NCBI RefSeq assembly: GCF_000250655.1
Contig: NC_016935.1
Span: 1,444,001-1,508,000 of the forward strand
DNA from: Paenibacillus mucilaginosus 3016
GTDB taxonomy: Bacteria; Bacillota; Bacilli; Paenibacillales; NBRC-103111
Direction of reading: 5' to 3'
Length of the DNA: 64,000 bases
Shown: positions 17,366-26,118 of the stretch, one piece after another
How the letters are laid out: each line of letters starts with the position of its first letter
Position numbering within the stretch: the stretch's first letter is position 1
Program-made: the position numbers and the translations under genes
Notes under the pieces: model-generated
Databases searched by the model: none
Told to the model about the DNA's origin: nothing
The model's input: only the letters and a program-made list of their open reading frames with translations

Positions 17366-17454
17366 ACTATCCGGGAACGTTAGTTAAATTCATCATGGAG
17401 CAGTTTTGCCTGGCGGCAGCTGCTCCATTTTTATTAAAGGGCAGTTACGTTAAT
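17366..17454 (+). repeat. Dispersed hairpin repeat, near-complete copy
   Basis: The left arm CGGGAACGTTAGTTAAATT is followed by the stem GGAGCAG / CAGCTGCTCC and a T run, then TTAAAGGGCAGTTACGTTAA. The order arm-stem-T run-arm within about 90 bases defines the family. It may also terminate GrpB transcription. Confidence 0.7.
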
Positions 17455-17490
17455 ACGGGCAGCAGCTAATGATTATGATCATATTTAAGC

Positions 17491-17521
17491 TTGACTTGGA
17501 GTTCACTCCAGAGGTTAAGCT
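17491..17521 (+). promoter_or_regulatory. MerR-type promoter/operator of the aldo/keto reductase
   Basis: TTGACT (17491-17496) and TAAGCT (17516-17521) are separated by 19 bases. The spacer holds the dyad TGGAGT-TC-ACTCCA. An overlong 19-bp spacer with a central palindrome is the hallmark of MerR-activated promoters. The MerR gene lies directly downstream of the reductase. Confidence 0.75.
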
Positions 17522-17576
17522 GGAGATGAAGTGTTCGTAATAGCAACGAATTATTTGGAAGCGAGGAAATAACCTG

Positions 17577-18557
17577 ATGGAATATATGAAGCTTGGAAAT
17601 ACCGGCTTGGATGTATCGAGGCTTTGCTTGGGCTGTATGGGGTTTGGCGAGAAGGGCAGATGGATTCATCCGTGGGTGCTGGATGAAGAGAACAGTCGTC
17701 CAATAATAAAAAAAGCTCTAGAGCTTGGAATCAACTTTTTCGATACTGCAAATGTATATTCAGACGGGACAAGTGAGGAAATAGTAGGACGGGCGCTGAA
17801 GGACTTTGCCAATCGGGATGAAATCGTTATTGCCACAAAAGTGCACGGCCGCATGCATAAAGGCCCCAATGGTTCCGGGCTATCTCGAAAGTCAATCATG
17901 AGTGAAATTGATAAAAGCCTGAAACGTCTGGAAACCGATTATGTCGATCTGTACCAGATTCACCGCTGGGATTACGATACGCCGATTGAAGAGACAATGG
18001 AAGCCCTGCATGATGTGATAAAGGCTGGGAAAGCACGGTATATCGGTGCTTCGGCTATGTTTGCGTGGCAATTTTTGAAGGCCTTACATGTTGCCGAGAA
18101 TAATGGATGGACCCGGTTTATTTCGATGCAAAATCATTTAAACCTTATTTATCGTGAAGAGGAGAGGGAGATGCTTCCGCTTTGCAAAGCTGAGAAAATT
18201 GGTGTCATACCATATAGTCCGCTTGCCGGAGGAAGGTTGACTAGAGATACAAATGAGACCACACATCGCTCCGAAACCGATCAAATTGCAAAACAAAAAT
18301 ATGATGCTACTTCTGATGCAGATCAGTTGATTGTGAATCAGATCGCTGCTATTGCGGAACTACGCGGAGTTTCCCGAGTGGAAATCGCGCTTGCCTGGTT
18401 GCTGCAAAAAGAACCTGTAGTAGCCCCGATAATCGGTGCAACAAAAATATCTCATCTCGAAAATGCGGTAGCTGCACTTTCCACTAAATTAACCGCAGAG
18501 GAAGTTGCTTTGCTAGAGGGGCCGTATATTCCTCATCCGGTAGTTGGTCCACAGTAA
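17577..18557 (+). CDS. Aldo/keto reductase
   Basis: The protein has 326 residues in a TIM-barrel of the AKR family. The catalytic tetrad is visible: D and Y in FFDTANVYSDGTSEEIVGRA, K in VIATKVHGRMHKGP and H in DLYQIHRWDYDTPIEETMEA. The NADPH-binding end contains IPYSPLAGGRLT and PIIGATKISHLENAV. The enzyme reduces aldehydes or ketones in the cytosol. The start at 17577 has gaggaaa upstream. The MerR-type promoter suggests induction by aldehyde or thiol-reactive stress, as for AdhR-controlled genes. Confidence 0.92.
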   Translation: MEYMKLGNTGLDVSRLCLGCMGFGEKGRWIHPWVLDEENSRPIIKKALELGINFFDTANVYSDGTSEEIVGRALKDFANRDEIVIATKVHGRMHKGPNGSGLSRKSIMSEIDKSLKRLETDYVDLYQIHRWDYDTPIEETMEALHDVIKAGKARYIGASAMFAWQFLKALHVAENNGWTRFISMQNHLNLIYREEEREMLPLCKAEKIGVIPYSPLAGGRLTRDTNETTHRSETDQIAKQKYDATSDADQLIVNQIAAIAELRGVSRVEIALAWLLQKEPVVAPIIGATKISHLENAVAALSTKLTAEEVALLEGPYIPHPVVGPQ

Positions 18558-18630
18558 TAGTTGCTTCACTCTACAGAAGGACAGCCCGCGATCACTCCAA
18601 AGGACTATCAACGGGGAAAGGTGAATGGGT

Positions 18631-19005
18631 ATGATGTCAATCGCGCAAGTGAGTAAAAAATTTGATCTTTCGCAGGATACTCTCCGCTATTATGAGCGTA
18701 TCGGACTAATCCCTCGAGTGAATAGAAATAAAAGCGGAGTTAGAAATTATTCAGAAGAAGACTGTAGATGGGTCGAATTTGTCAAATGTATGCGAGGTAT
18801 AGGTCTCCCTATTGAAACATTAATTGAGTATGTTAAGTTGTATCAACAAGGTGATGATACTATCGAAGTGAGAAAAGATCTCCTTACCGAGCAGCGTAAG
18901 CTATTATTAACCAGAATGAACGAGATGAGCGTTGTGTTAGAACGAATGAATGAAAAAATCCTGAGATACGAAGAGACATTTAAGCTATCGAGGAACGATA
19001 GTTGA
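18631..19005 (+). CDS. MerR-family regulator (AdhR-like)
   Basis: The protein has 124 residues. The N-terminal helix-turn-helix reads MSIAQVSKKFDLSQDTLRYY and continues with ERIGLIPRVNRNKSGVRNYS, followed by a long dimerisation helix. No cysteine is present near the end. The start at 18631 gives aaaggtga a workable spacing; 18625 is too close. It is 73 bases after the reductase and probably activates the shared promoter. The last codons (KLSRNDS) lie inside a copy of the dispersed repeat, so the C-terminus has been captured from the repeat. Confidence 0.9.
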   Translation: MMSIAQVSKKFDLSQDTLRYYERIGLIPRVNRNKSGVRNYSEEDCRWVEFVKCMRGIGLPIETLIEYVKLYQQGDDTIEVRKDLLTEQRKLLLTRMNEMSVVLERMNEKILRYEETFKLSRNDS

Positions 19006-19060
19006 TTAAACCTATGACGGCAGCCGGCCTGATGCTCTGCTGCCGTTTTCTCAATGAATA
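18982..19060 (+). repeat. Dispersed hairpin repeat overlapping the MerR stop codon
   Basis: GCTATCGAGGAACGATAGTT is the left arm. ACGGCAGCCGG and CTGCTGCCGT form the stem, followed by TTTTCTC and a weak right arm AATAACGAGCCGATTCC. It overlaps the last seven codons of the MerR gene. Confidence 0.65.
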
Positions 19061-19101
19061 ACGAGCCGATTCCGTGGGAGGATCCAAACTTATGTATTAA
19101 A

Positions 19102-19124
19102 AAGCGCCCATGGATTGGGCGCTT
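19102..19124 (-). terminator. Terminator of the yjcZ-type gene
   Basis: AAGCGCCC pairs with GGGCGCTT. On the minus strand it is followed by a T run and lies directly after the stop codon at 19131. Confidence 0.75.
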
Positions 19125-19130
19125 AAGAAA

Positions 19131-19247
19131 TTAGATAAATGCACGAGAAATGATTACGAGCAGGATGAAGAGAACCAGGATAACCCCCGTGCTCGTCAGT
19201 CCGCCGCCGTAACCGCCGCCTGCACCAGTTCCGCCTGCATAACCCAT
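19131..19247 (-). CDS. yjcZ: YjcZ-family small sporulation membrane protein
   Basis: The 38-residue protein starts MGYAGGTGAGGGYGGGLTST, a glycine-rich head, and has one membrane segment GVILVLFILLVIISRAF. This is the YjcZ/YtzC-like pattern of small sporulation proteins in Bacillus and Paenibacillus. The start at 19247 follows ggaggcggcaact; the longer frame upstream is not needed. The role in the spore is not known. Confidence 0.85.
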   Translation of the reverse strand: MGYAGGTGAGGGYGGGLTSTGVILVLFILLVIISRAFI

Positions 19248-19476
19248 AGTTGCCGCCTCCCTTCGGTTCAGCTTCAGCATATTATGAACAGCTGTGCTGC
19301 CTTGATTGGACAGAGTTCGGAATTGTGCTTTGTTACCTGAGTAAGCCACAGGTTCCAAGGCTGATGTACTTTCATAGGATGTACTGTTGTGTAGGATCAC
19401 AGCCAGATCACAACACTCATAGAGCTCCATTCGGAAATCAAAAATAGACGGTTGCCAATCGCGTACCGTCTATTTT

Positions 19477-19547
19477 TGCCGCGTCAGCCGGCTAAGATGA
19501 TCGGCTGCCTTGCTCCATTAAAGTAACGGGTAGATAAGTTCCAATAT
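19477..19547 (+). repeat. Dispersed repeat stem and right arm
   Basis: The stem pairs CAGCCGGCT with ATCGGCTG. TTAAAGTAACGGGTAGATAA then GTTCCAATAT forms the right arm. This intact arm is the best match to the flank of the decayed IS110 at 12573. Confidence 0.6.
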
Positions 19548-19632
19548 ATGTTATTATAAAGCTGTATGATCAATAACTCGAAATGATCCTATGTAATTCA
19601 TAACTAATCAGGACGAGGCGGGAGGATGCACA

Positions 19633-20589
19633 ATGGGGACCGAAATCACAAAAATTCACCATGTGGGGCATGTCGTCTACGAGATGGAAACTACGCTGGA
19701 GCTTTACCGGAAGCTGGGTTTCGTGTGCCAGCCACCGGCCTATCCGATGGTCGCTGAGAAAGTAGGCGAGACACCTAAACCATTTGGAGCAGCGAATGCG
19801 CATATCAACTTTGAGGATAACTTTATTGAAATCGTGACAGTTGTACAAGAAGGCACAGAAATTCCTCAAGACGCACATTGCGTGTCGTTTTCTGTCCCCC
19901 CAGCCGCGCTCCCGAGTGTTATCGCTTCGATTAAGAAGACTGTTAACAAGATATCACGCTGTCTTGCACGTTTCGAGGGAACTCATATAGTGGTCTTCTG
20001 CTCTTCCGATGTGACTGCCTCAGCGGCTCGTATGGACCATGAGAGAGTCGGACATGGCAATGTAAATACTGTGCAGCGTCCTGTGGAGACGCAGTCTGGT
20101 ACGCAGCTGGCTCCTGTACGCTTGTTAGAAATTGAGGATGAACAAGTGTCCGAAGGAAGGTTGGCTTTCGCGGAAGATCAATCACAGGACACTTTGCGAA
20201 CAAGGATCCGTACGGAACATCCGAATGGGGCGCTTGGGGTAGCGGAAGCGATATTGTGTGTTCAGGATGGAGAACTCGACACCTATGTATCGCGCTACCG
20301 ATTATATTTGGGAATTGAATCTCGAACAGAGAAGGGGCTAAGTGTTTTTGATCTCGCTGGCGGGCGAATGACAATTATTCCCGAGTCCCGTTTAACGAAT
20401 CTGCTCCCGGGAGAAACTTTGCCTTCTTTACCGGGCTTTGTTGGATATGCAGTAAAAGTAAGCAACCTTTCTATTACCCAAAGGTATCTTGAAGCCCATG
20501 AGTTTCCGGTAATCGAGATGGGGACAGGAGATATTTTTGTACCGGGCGCCTCGCTTCATGGGACGGCACTTATATTCAGGCAAGGCTGA
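19633..20589 (+). CDS. VOC-family protein, two-module (glyoxalase-like)
   Basis: The protein has 318 residues. The N-terminal module opens with ITKIHHVGHVVYEMETTLEL and ends with NFIEIVTVVQEG. The second part contains HPNGALGVAEAILCVQDGEL and YLGIESRTEKGL, as in Glyoxalase_3-like proteins that cover about 280 residues. The fold binds a metal or substrate, but no function can be named. The start at 19633 follows cgggagg. Composition is mixed; the middle is GC-richer than the head. Confidence 0.75.
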   Translation: MGTEITKIHHVGHVVYEMETTLELYRKLGFVCQPPAYPMVAEKVGETPKPFGAANAHINFEDNFIEIVTVVQEGTEIPQDAHCVSFSVPPAALPSVIASIKKTVNKISRCLARFEGTHIVVFCSSDVTASAARMDHERVGHGNVNTVQRPVETQSGTQLAPVRLLEIEDEQVSEGRLAFAEDQSQDTLRTRIRTEHPNGALGVAEAILCVQDGELDTYVSRYRLYLGIESRTEKGLSVFDLAGGRMTIIPESRLTNLLPGETLPSLPGFVGYAVKVSNLSITQRYLEAHEFPVIEMGTGDIFVPGASLHGTALIFRQG

Positions 20590-20677
20590 GCGCCAGAAGC
20601 TCCTATATTGGAAACTACCCATATTACGCTCGATAGCACAAAGACCAGGGGGGCAGTTCGCCTCGCGGCAGCTGTTC

Positions 20678-20705
20678 CGGACCGCCCAACGGCGGTCCGT
20701 TTTAT
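20678..20705. terminator. Terminator between convergent VOC and DUF5519 genes
   Basis: CGGACCGCC and GGCGGTCCG form a perfect stem around CAAC, followed by TTTTATT on the plus strand. It lies between two convergent stop codons. Confidence 0.75.
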
Positions 20706-20728
20706 TCCCAACGTATCCGAGCCGTCGA

Positions 20729-21049
20729 CTACGCGTTGGAAGAGACCAACAGGTCATACTTGAACCGAAGCAGTTCGAGCGCGCTGCGGACGTCCGTCTC
20801 CGTGAACAAATGAACCGAAACCCAGTTCGATTCCGGCAGCACGTGGTGTGGTACCGCTTTGCCGAGCCCGATCGCTTCGTCCCGTGCAGCCTTCGGCAGC
20901 AGCAGATCGACGAGAGATACGCCGTGCATATGGCCGATTTCCTTCCCGTTCACAACGAATTCCGTCCCGCCGAACCGATGCGGCCGAAGCGCCACGCCGG
21001 GCCAGGAACGAACCGTTTCGACCAGCGCCGTTCCGTCCAATTTTGTCAT
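20729..21049 (-). CDS. Luciferase-family (DUF5519) protein
   Basis: The protein has 106 residues: PGVALRPHRFGGTEFVVNGK, EIGHMHGVSLVDLLLPKAAR and PHHVLPESNWVSVHLFTETD. These match the small luciferase/DUF5519 family of unknown function. It begins eight bases after the MFS gene's stop codon and is probably co-transcribed with it from the operator-bearing promoter. The role is unknown. Confidence 0.75.
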   Translation of the reverse strand: MTKLDGTALVETVRSWPGVALRPHRFGGTEFVVNGKEIGHMHGVSLVDLLLPKAARDEAIGLGKAVPHHVLPESNWVSVHLFTETDVRSALELLRFKYDLLVSSNA

Positions 21050-21056
21050 GACGCCT

Positions 21057-22445
21057 TCACCTCCCTTCGGCCGACAGCCGCGGTTCTGTCAGCCGGCCCG
21101 GACGGAACCTCATCCGGTAATACGCCAGCAATCCCGCGTGAAGGAGGAGGAAGCCCAAAAACAAGTTGGCGAACATCCCGGCGTTCGCGCCGGCGGCGAG
21201 CGGATTCCAGCCGTGCACATCCATCTCAAGCAGCAAGCCGTAGACGCTAGCAGCCATGCCGCCGACGATAAAATTCGTCATCGTAAACAGCCCCATGCCG
21301 ACGCCGGCCTGCTCTTTCGATAACGTCTTGGACAGCGAGTTGGAGACGGCGACTTGGATGAACGTCTGGCCAACGCTGCCGAAGATCAGGAACAACGGAA
21401 TCGTCCATACGGGCGCCGCGCCGGAAAAGGCGGCGAGCAGCGCGAAACAGAGCATCAGCAGCCCGGATGCGAGCGTGTACAAGCTGGAGTCCCCCCTCCG
21501 GTCCGCCAGCTTCCCGCCCGTGCGGCTCAGCGCAAACGAAGCGAGGGCGGCCGGCACGAGCGCAAAGCCGATCCATTCGGAGTCGAGCCCGTAGACGTCG
21601 GCGAGCAGCACCGGCGGCAATAACGCCATGCCGCTCGCGACGCAGGAAATCAGGGCCGTAATCGCTAATCCGCCCGCGTAGCTCCGGTTCCGGAACAACG
21701 CCGGCTGCACGAACGGTTCGGGCGCGGTCGCAAGCCGCCAAACGAGTAAGCACAGCGTTAGGGCTGCCGCCGCAAACAACCGCCCCGACCAATAGGTCGC
21801 GCCGAGCAGCGCTAGCGCGACCGTCCCGGCAAGCAGCGCGGCACCGGGCCAATCGATCTTCCCGGGATTCGGGGCGGGATCGTCGTTCACGTACTTTCGG
21901 AAAAACGGCACCAACGCCAAAACGAGGACGGGCGGAACGAACAACCAGCGCCAATCCAGAACGGCGAGCAGCAGTGCGGCTACGGCGGGTCCGAGTGCGG
22001 TGCCGAGCGCCAAGCCGGCTGCGGTCATGCTCATCGCCCCGCCTCGCCGCTCCGGTGGAAAGTAACGGATCGGAATGAGCATTGCCGCCGCCGGAACGAC
22101 CGCCGCGCCGGCCGCCTGCAGGAGACGGCCGGCCAACGCCTGCCAAAACGCCGTAGACGCGAAGCCGACCAGCGAGCCGGCGGCGAACGCGATCAGCCCG
22201 AACGTGAGCAAATGTTTCAGGCGGTATCGGTTCGCCAGCTTTCCGTAAATGACGCTTCCGATCGCATAAACGAGAAGATAGCCGGACGAAAGCCAGCTCG
22301 CCTGGGCCAAGTCGATCTGAAATTCCGCTCTCAGTTCCGGCAGCACGATGTTAAACATGAGTACGCTCATCGCGCTGAAGACGGCGGTGAACAGCATGAC
22401 GCGCATGATGCGCCGGCCGGCGAGTTCTTTGGATGAAATCTGCAT
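21057..22445 (-). CDS. DHA2-type MFS multidrug efflux transporter
   Basis: The protein has 462 residues with about 14 hydrophobic segments. PELRAEFQIDLAQASWLSSG is followed by YLLVYAIGSVIYGKLANRY, with motif A-like GKLANRYRLK, as in EmrB/QacA relatives. It is a proton-coupled exporter in the membrane. The start at 22445 follows aaagga; the longer frame to 22478 would run across the operator. A TetR gene lies just upstream on the same strand and both promoters share an operator, so induction by an exported drug is expected. Confidence 0.9.
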   Translation of the reverse strand: MQISSKELAGRRIMRVMLFTAVFSAMSVLMFNIVLPELRAEFQIDLAQASWLSSGYLLVYAIGSVIYGKLANRYRLKHLLTFGLIAFAAGSLVGFASTAFWQALAGRLLQAAGAAVVPAAAMLIPIRYFPPERRGGAMSMTAAGLALGTALGPAVAALLLAVLDWRWLFVPPVLVLALVPFFRKYVNDDPAPNPGKIDWPGAALLAGTVALALLGATYWSGRLFAAAALTLCLLVWRLATAPEPFVQPALFRNRSYAGGLAITALISCVASGMALLPPVLLADVYGLDSEWIGFALVPAALASFALSRTGGKLADRRGDSSLYTLASGLLMLCFALLAAFSGAAPVWTIPLFLIFGSVGQTFIQVAVSNSLSKTLSKEQAGVGMGLFTMTNFIVGGMAASVYGLLLEMDVHGWNPLAAGANAGMFANLFLGFLLLHAGLLAYYRMRFRPGRLTEPRLSAEGR

Positions 22446-22474
22446 GAGGACAACATCCTTTCCTTTCAATGTAT

Positions 22475-22490
22475 GCAAGTACTTACTTAC
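22475..22490. promoter_or_regulatory. TetR operator upstream of the MFS exporter
   Basis: GCAAGTACTTACTTAC shares AAGTACTTACTTACAT with the site at 23118 upstream of the TetR gene. The core AAGTACTT is palindromic. Confidence 0.65.
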
Positions 22491-22508
22491 ATCCTGGGCA
22501 AGAAAAAA

Positions 22509-23093
22509 CTAGGGAGCCAGCGCCCTAGCGAAAAGATCGACACTCCGCTCGATAAACGTGTCAAGCGTAACGTCCGAATTCGACGACTCCACCAATTTGC
22601 TGCTGAACGCCCCCAAATTCATCCACATGAACGACATGGCCGTAACTTCCGGATCGATCGGAGCGATTTTCCCTTGTTCAAGGAGCGACGAGAAATAGTT
22701 CGTCAGAAGCTTCTTTAGTTGGACCGGATGCTGCGAAGCGTGCTTGAGCACTTCCTCGGGAAGCCGGCTGCCGCCCTTTTGCGCGATATCGATCAGCTTC
22801 CTGTTCCGGTTCATAATCACATGGTACGTTCGTCCGACCAACATCAAATCTGTCCGTACGTCCCACGTCATCCGCTCGTTGAACAGCTTCGTCATTTCGC
22901 CGGCGTAATGGTATCGTTCGAACGCGGCGACAAGCAGCGCCTGTTTGCTGCCGAAATGCCTAAACAGCGTCACTTCGCTGACTCCGGCCGCTGCGGCGAT
23001 CTCCTTCGTCGTCGTTCCGTCGTACCCTTGTTCCGCGATGAGGTCGATCGCCGCCAATATCAATTTGTCTCTGGTGCCCACTGTTTGGTTCAC
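22509..23093 (-). CDS. TetR/AcrR-family repressor
   Basis: The protein has 194 residues. The N-terminal helix-turn-helix is clear: LIAEQGYDGTTTKEIAAAAG and VSEVTLFRHFGSKQALLVAA. The C-terminal ligand domain ends SVDLFARALAP. It lies upstream of the MFS gene on the same strand, and its own promoter carries the same GTAAGTACTTAC operator. It probably represses itself and the exporter. Confidence 0.92.
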   Translation of the reverse strand: MNQTVGTRDKLILAAIDLIAEQGYDGTTTKEIAAAAGVSEVTLFRHFGSKQALLVAAFERYHYAGEMTKLFNERMTWDVRTDLMLVGRTYHVIMNRNRKLIDIAQKGGSRLPEEVLKHASQHPVQLKKLLTNYFSSLLEQGKIAPIDPEVTAMSFMWMNLGAFSSKLVESSNSDVTLDTFIERSVDLFARALAP

Positions 23094-23117
23094 GAGTCGT
23101 CCCTGCCCATTCCTTTT

Positions 23118-23129
23118 GTAAGTACTTAC
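23118..23129. promoter_or_regulatory. TetR autoregulatory operator
   Basis: GTAAGTACTTAC is a perfect 12-bp palindrome followed by TTACATG, just upstream of the TetR start. It matches the exporter operator at 22475-22490. Confidence 0.7.
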
Positions 23130-23250
23130 TTACATGTAATTATTCACAATTCAGTTCAATTTGTCAAGCCCGCAACGTCACGATATCGCTGCGATCCGGT
23201 CAGGCGGCACGAAGTGATCGACGATGCCCGCCGAATGACTGTTCAAATAA

Positions 23251-23508
23251 ATGATTGAGAGCAGGCGTGAATACAAGCAGCAGATGGCAAGGGTGAAGGC
23301 CCAACTGTTTGAGGCTGGTGCGGCGGACGGCAAGCCTGTTTGGGAGATTACTGGTGAGGACGCGGCTGCGTTCTGCGAAGAGCATTTGCGCAGCGCCAGC
23401 ACATACACGGACGCAGCCTGCGAAGCAGGGTCTTCGAACGTCATCCATGCGGTTAAATGCGATGCGGCCGCGACTGTCTTTTTTCATAATAGGGGTAGTT
23501 CTGCGTAA
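23251..23508 (+). other. Possible gene fragment, unrecognised
   Basis: The 85-codon frame includes MARVKAQLFEAGAADGKPVW and STYTDAACEAGSSNVIHAVK. The composition looks protein-like, but there is no good ribosome site and no family I recognise. It may be a remnant between the TetR unit and the arsenic island. Confidence 0.25.
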
Positions 23509-23566
23509 TATGTGTAAAATAAACAGGGAGGGGATAAAAAATCATCTTCCGATGAGGTAAGAAGTT

Positions 23567-23895
23567 ATGAAGGATCAATTGCATGAGATACAGCTTCAGG
23601 ATGCGCAGTTCGAGCTCGAAAGATGGGTAAGCAGCGCGGTTTTTACTTGGCAGTGGTGGTTCATGCTGGCGTTGCTCATCATTCCGTGGGTGATTTTAGT
23701 AAAGGTAATGGATCGGGAACGTGCTCACTCTATTTAGTGTTTTGGTTTTATGGTCCTGATTATCACTTCTTTTGTAGACGATCTTGGTGCTGAAGTGGGG
23801 ATTTGGGTATATCCGATTAAGTTAGCTCCTTCGTCCATTACTGGAACATCCCAAGGGTGGGATAGGTGCGGCTTAGACAAACGGCAGATAGCTTG
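23567..23895 (+). pseudogene. CBO0543-type membrane protein gene with in-frame stop
   Basis: The frame starts MKDQLHEIQLQDAQFELERW and continues TWQWWFMLALLIIPWVILVK, like the N-terminus of CBO0543-family membrane proteins. A TAG at 23735 interrupts it. The same frame resumes with GFMVLIITSFVDDLGAEVGI and WVYPIKLAP, which is the next part of that family, then degenerates. It is a nonsense-disrupted, 3'-decayed gene. Confidence 0.65.
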
Positions 23896-23930
23896 ATTCC
23901 ATCTTGAACGGCAGTAAGCCAAAAAAACTC

Positions 23931-23958
23931 TTTACATATAAGCAAGTAGTTATATAAT
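23931..23958 (+). promoter_or_regulatory. Promoter/operator of the arsR operon
   Basis: TTTACA (23931-23936) and TATAAT (23953-23958) are separated by 16 bases. ATATAA (23937-23942) and TTATAT (23950-23955) form an inverted repeat across the spacer, where an ArsR dimer would block polymerase. Confidence 0.65.
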
Positions 23959-24009
23959 AATATACAGATTAATTGGGCAGTATGAGGTGCGAAAGAGGAG
24001 GTGTCAGTC

Positions 24010-24330
24010 ATGCAATCCATTCCACAGATGGCGGAGGTATTCAAGCTGCTTGGAGACAAATCCCGTCTGTCCATTCTTGCCTTACTTAAAGAAAAGTCAT
24101 TATGCGTCTGCGAGATCGTCGAGATCATGGGACTAAGCCAGCCCAACGTAAGCCAGCATATGAGAAAGCTTAAGGACGGCGGCCTGGTTACCGAAACGCG
24201 TAAAGGCCAGTGGATCTACTACTCCTTGTCCATTGAAGACAAGCCTTATTTGCAGGAAGTATTCCGGCATCTCCCTTCGCAGAAAGAAAAAGTGGATGCG
24301 CTGAACTGCTCGGATGACTGCTGTGTTTGA
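24010..24330 (+). CDS. arsR: ArsR-family arsenite-responsive repressor
   Basis: The protein has 106 residues. The winged helix-turn-helix has the arsenite motif at C32-V-C34 (SLCVCEIVEIMGLSQPNVSQ). The C-terminus adds further cysteines (NCSDDCCV), a possible extra As(III) or thiol site. It represses the operon until trivalent arsenic or antimony binds. The start at 24010 follows agaggaggtg; the GTG at 24001 overlaps that site. It is the first gene of arsR-arsB-arsC-arsI-phosphatase. Confidence 0.93.
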   Translation: MQSIPQMAEVFKLLGDKSRLSILALLKEKSLCVCEIVEIMGLSQPNVSQHMRKLKDGGLVTETRKGQWIYYSLSIEDKPYLQEVFRHLPSQKEKVDALNCSDDCCV

Positions 24331-24349
24331 TATCGCTTAGGGGGGACTT

Positions 24350-25642
24350 ATGGTTTACGCTGCGAGTTTGATTTTCCTGGTCACACTGGTTTTTGTTATT
24401 TGGCAGCCCAAGGGCCTTAATATCGGCTGGTCCGCCATGGGCGGCGCTGTGCTTGCACTGCTCTTCGGAGTGGTGAGCTTCTCGGACGTACAAGATGTAA
24501 CACTCATGGTATGGAATGCCACGCTGGCTTTTGTGGCGATTATCCTGATCTCGCTGCTGCTGGATGAGATCGGCTTCTTCGAATGGTCAGCTCTGCATAT
24601 GGCCCGGCTGGCGAAGGGGAACGGCATGTTGATGTTTATCTACGTCATCCTGCTGGGCGCCGCGGTGGCCGCACTGTTTGCCAATGACGGTGCTGCTTTG
24701 ATTCTGACCCCGATTGTGCTTGCCATGGTACGGGCGCTCAAGTTTGATGAACGGATGATCCTGCCCTTCATTATGGCCAGTGGATTCATTGCAGACACGA
24801 CTTCGCTGCCGCTCGTCGTAAGCAACCTGGTGAACATCGTTTCCGCCGATTATTTTGATATCGGTTTTGTGGAATATGCCAGCCGGATGGTGGTTCCCAA
24901 TCTCTTCTCATTGGCTGCCAGTATTCTGGTGCTGTATTTGTTTTTCCGTAAGAGCATCCCGGCGCAGTACGATGTGCGGCAGCTGAAGGAGCCCCGGGAA
25001 GCGATTAAGGATCCAAGATTGTTCCGCTTATCCTGGGTGATTCTTACCGTCCTGCTGGTGGCATATCTCATGAGCGAGTTTACGGCGATTCCGGTTTCCA
25101 TCGTGGCCGGAGTGGTCGCTCTCTTCTTTATTCTTGCGGCCCGCCGCAGTCCTGTCATCGAGACCAAGCGCGTCATCAAAGAAGCTCCCTGGGCCGTCGT
25201 TGTCTTCTCCATCGGGATGTATGTGGTGGTGTACGGACTCCGGAATGTTGGGTTAACCGATCACCTGGGGAATCTCATTGTATCGGTTGCCTCCCAGGGC
25301 TTATTCGCGGCGACGGTGGGAATGGGCTTCATTGCGGCCATCCTGTCTTCGATCATGAACAACATGCCGACGGTCATGATCAATGCGCTGGCCATACAGG
25401 GGACCGCAACCGAGGGCGTCATTCGGGAAGCCTTGGTATATGCGAATGTCATCGGCTCCGATCTCGGACCCAAAATCACGCCGATCGGTTCGCTCGCTAC
25501 CCTGCTCTGGCTGCATGTGCTCTCCCGTAAAGGGGTTACGATTACCTGGGGCTATTATTTCAAGATCGGTATCATCCTTACGATTCCGACACTCTTCATT
25601 ACATTAACCGGGCTGTACCTGTGGCTCCGGCTAATTGCATAA
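24350..25642 (+). CDS. arsB: ArsB arsenite/antimonite efflux permease
   Basis: The protein has 430 residues with 11-12 membrane segments of the ArsB/NhaD superfamily. [20 protein letters not shown] and [20 protein letters not shown] are the paired re-entrant motifs of the family. It exports As(III)/Sb(III) across the cytoplasmic membrane by the proton gradient. It begins 20 bases after arsR. No arsA ATPase gene is present, so it works alone. Confidence 0.95.
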   Translation: MVYAASLIFLVTLVFVIWQPKGLNIGWSAMGGAVLALLFGVVSFSDVQDVTLMVWNATLAFVAIILISLLLDEIGFFEWSALHMARLAKGNGMLMFIYVILLGAAVAALFANDGAALILTPIVLAMVRALKFDERMILPFIMASGFIADTTSLPLVVSNLVNIVSADYFDIGFVEYASRMVVPNLFSLAASILVLYLFFRKSIPAQYDVRQLKEPREAIKDPRLFRLSWVILTVLLVAYLMSEFTAIPVSIVAGVVALFFILAARRSPVIETKRVIKEAPWAVVVFSIGMYVVVYGLRNVGLTDHLGNLIVSVASQGLFAATVGMGFIAAILSSIMNNMPTVMINALAIQGTATEGVIREALVYANVIGSDLGPKITPIGSLATLLWLHVLSRKGVTITWGYYFKIGIILTIPTLFITLTGLYLWLRLIA

Positions 25643-25674
25643 ATCCAATTCAAATGAAAAGAGGAACATGAACC

Positions 25675-26097
25675 ATGGAAAAGAAGCTCGTTTACTTTTT
25701 GTGTACCGGAAACTCCTGCCGCAGCCAGATCGCGGATGGCTTCTTGAAGCAGCTCGGCTCCGACAAGTATGAGGTGAAGAGTGCCGGACTTGAAGCGCAC
25801 GGCCTCAATCCCCGCGCTGTGCAGGTGATGAAGGAAGCCGGTGTGGACATCAGCGGGCATACGTCGGATGTGATTGACCCGCAGCTGTTAAACCGGGCCG
25901 ACTATGTCATCACCCTCTGCGGCCATGCGGATGAACACTGTCCCGTCATCAGCAATAAAGACGTAGTCAAGTGGCATTGGGGATTCGAGGATCCGGCCAA
26001 AGCGACAGGGACGGAAGAGGAAGTAATGGCCAAATTCCGCGAAGTACGGGACAGCATCAAGCTAAGAATGGAACAGTTTGTGGCGGAAGGGAAATAA
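25675..26097 (+). CDS. arsC: Thioredoxin-coupled arsenate reductase
   Basis: The protein has 140 residues with the low-molecular-weight phosphatase fold. The P-loop is C10-TGNSC-R16 and the redox pair C82 and C89 lies in LCGHADEHC. This is the Staphylococcus/Bacillus type, reducing arsenate to arsenite with thioredoxin so that ArsB can export it. The start at 25675 follows aaagaggaac. Confidence 0.96.
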   Translation: MEKKLVYFLCTGNSCRSQIADGFLKQLGSDKYEVKSAGLEAHGLNPRAVQVMKEAGVDISGHTSDVIDPQLLNRADYVITLCGHADEHCPVISNKDVVKWHWGFEDPAKATGTEEEVMAKFREVRDSIKLRMEQFVAEGK

Positions 26098-26118
26098 GCC
26101 TGACAAGGGGGTTCTTCG

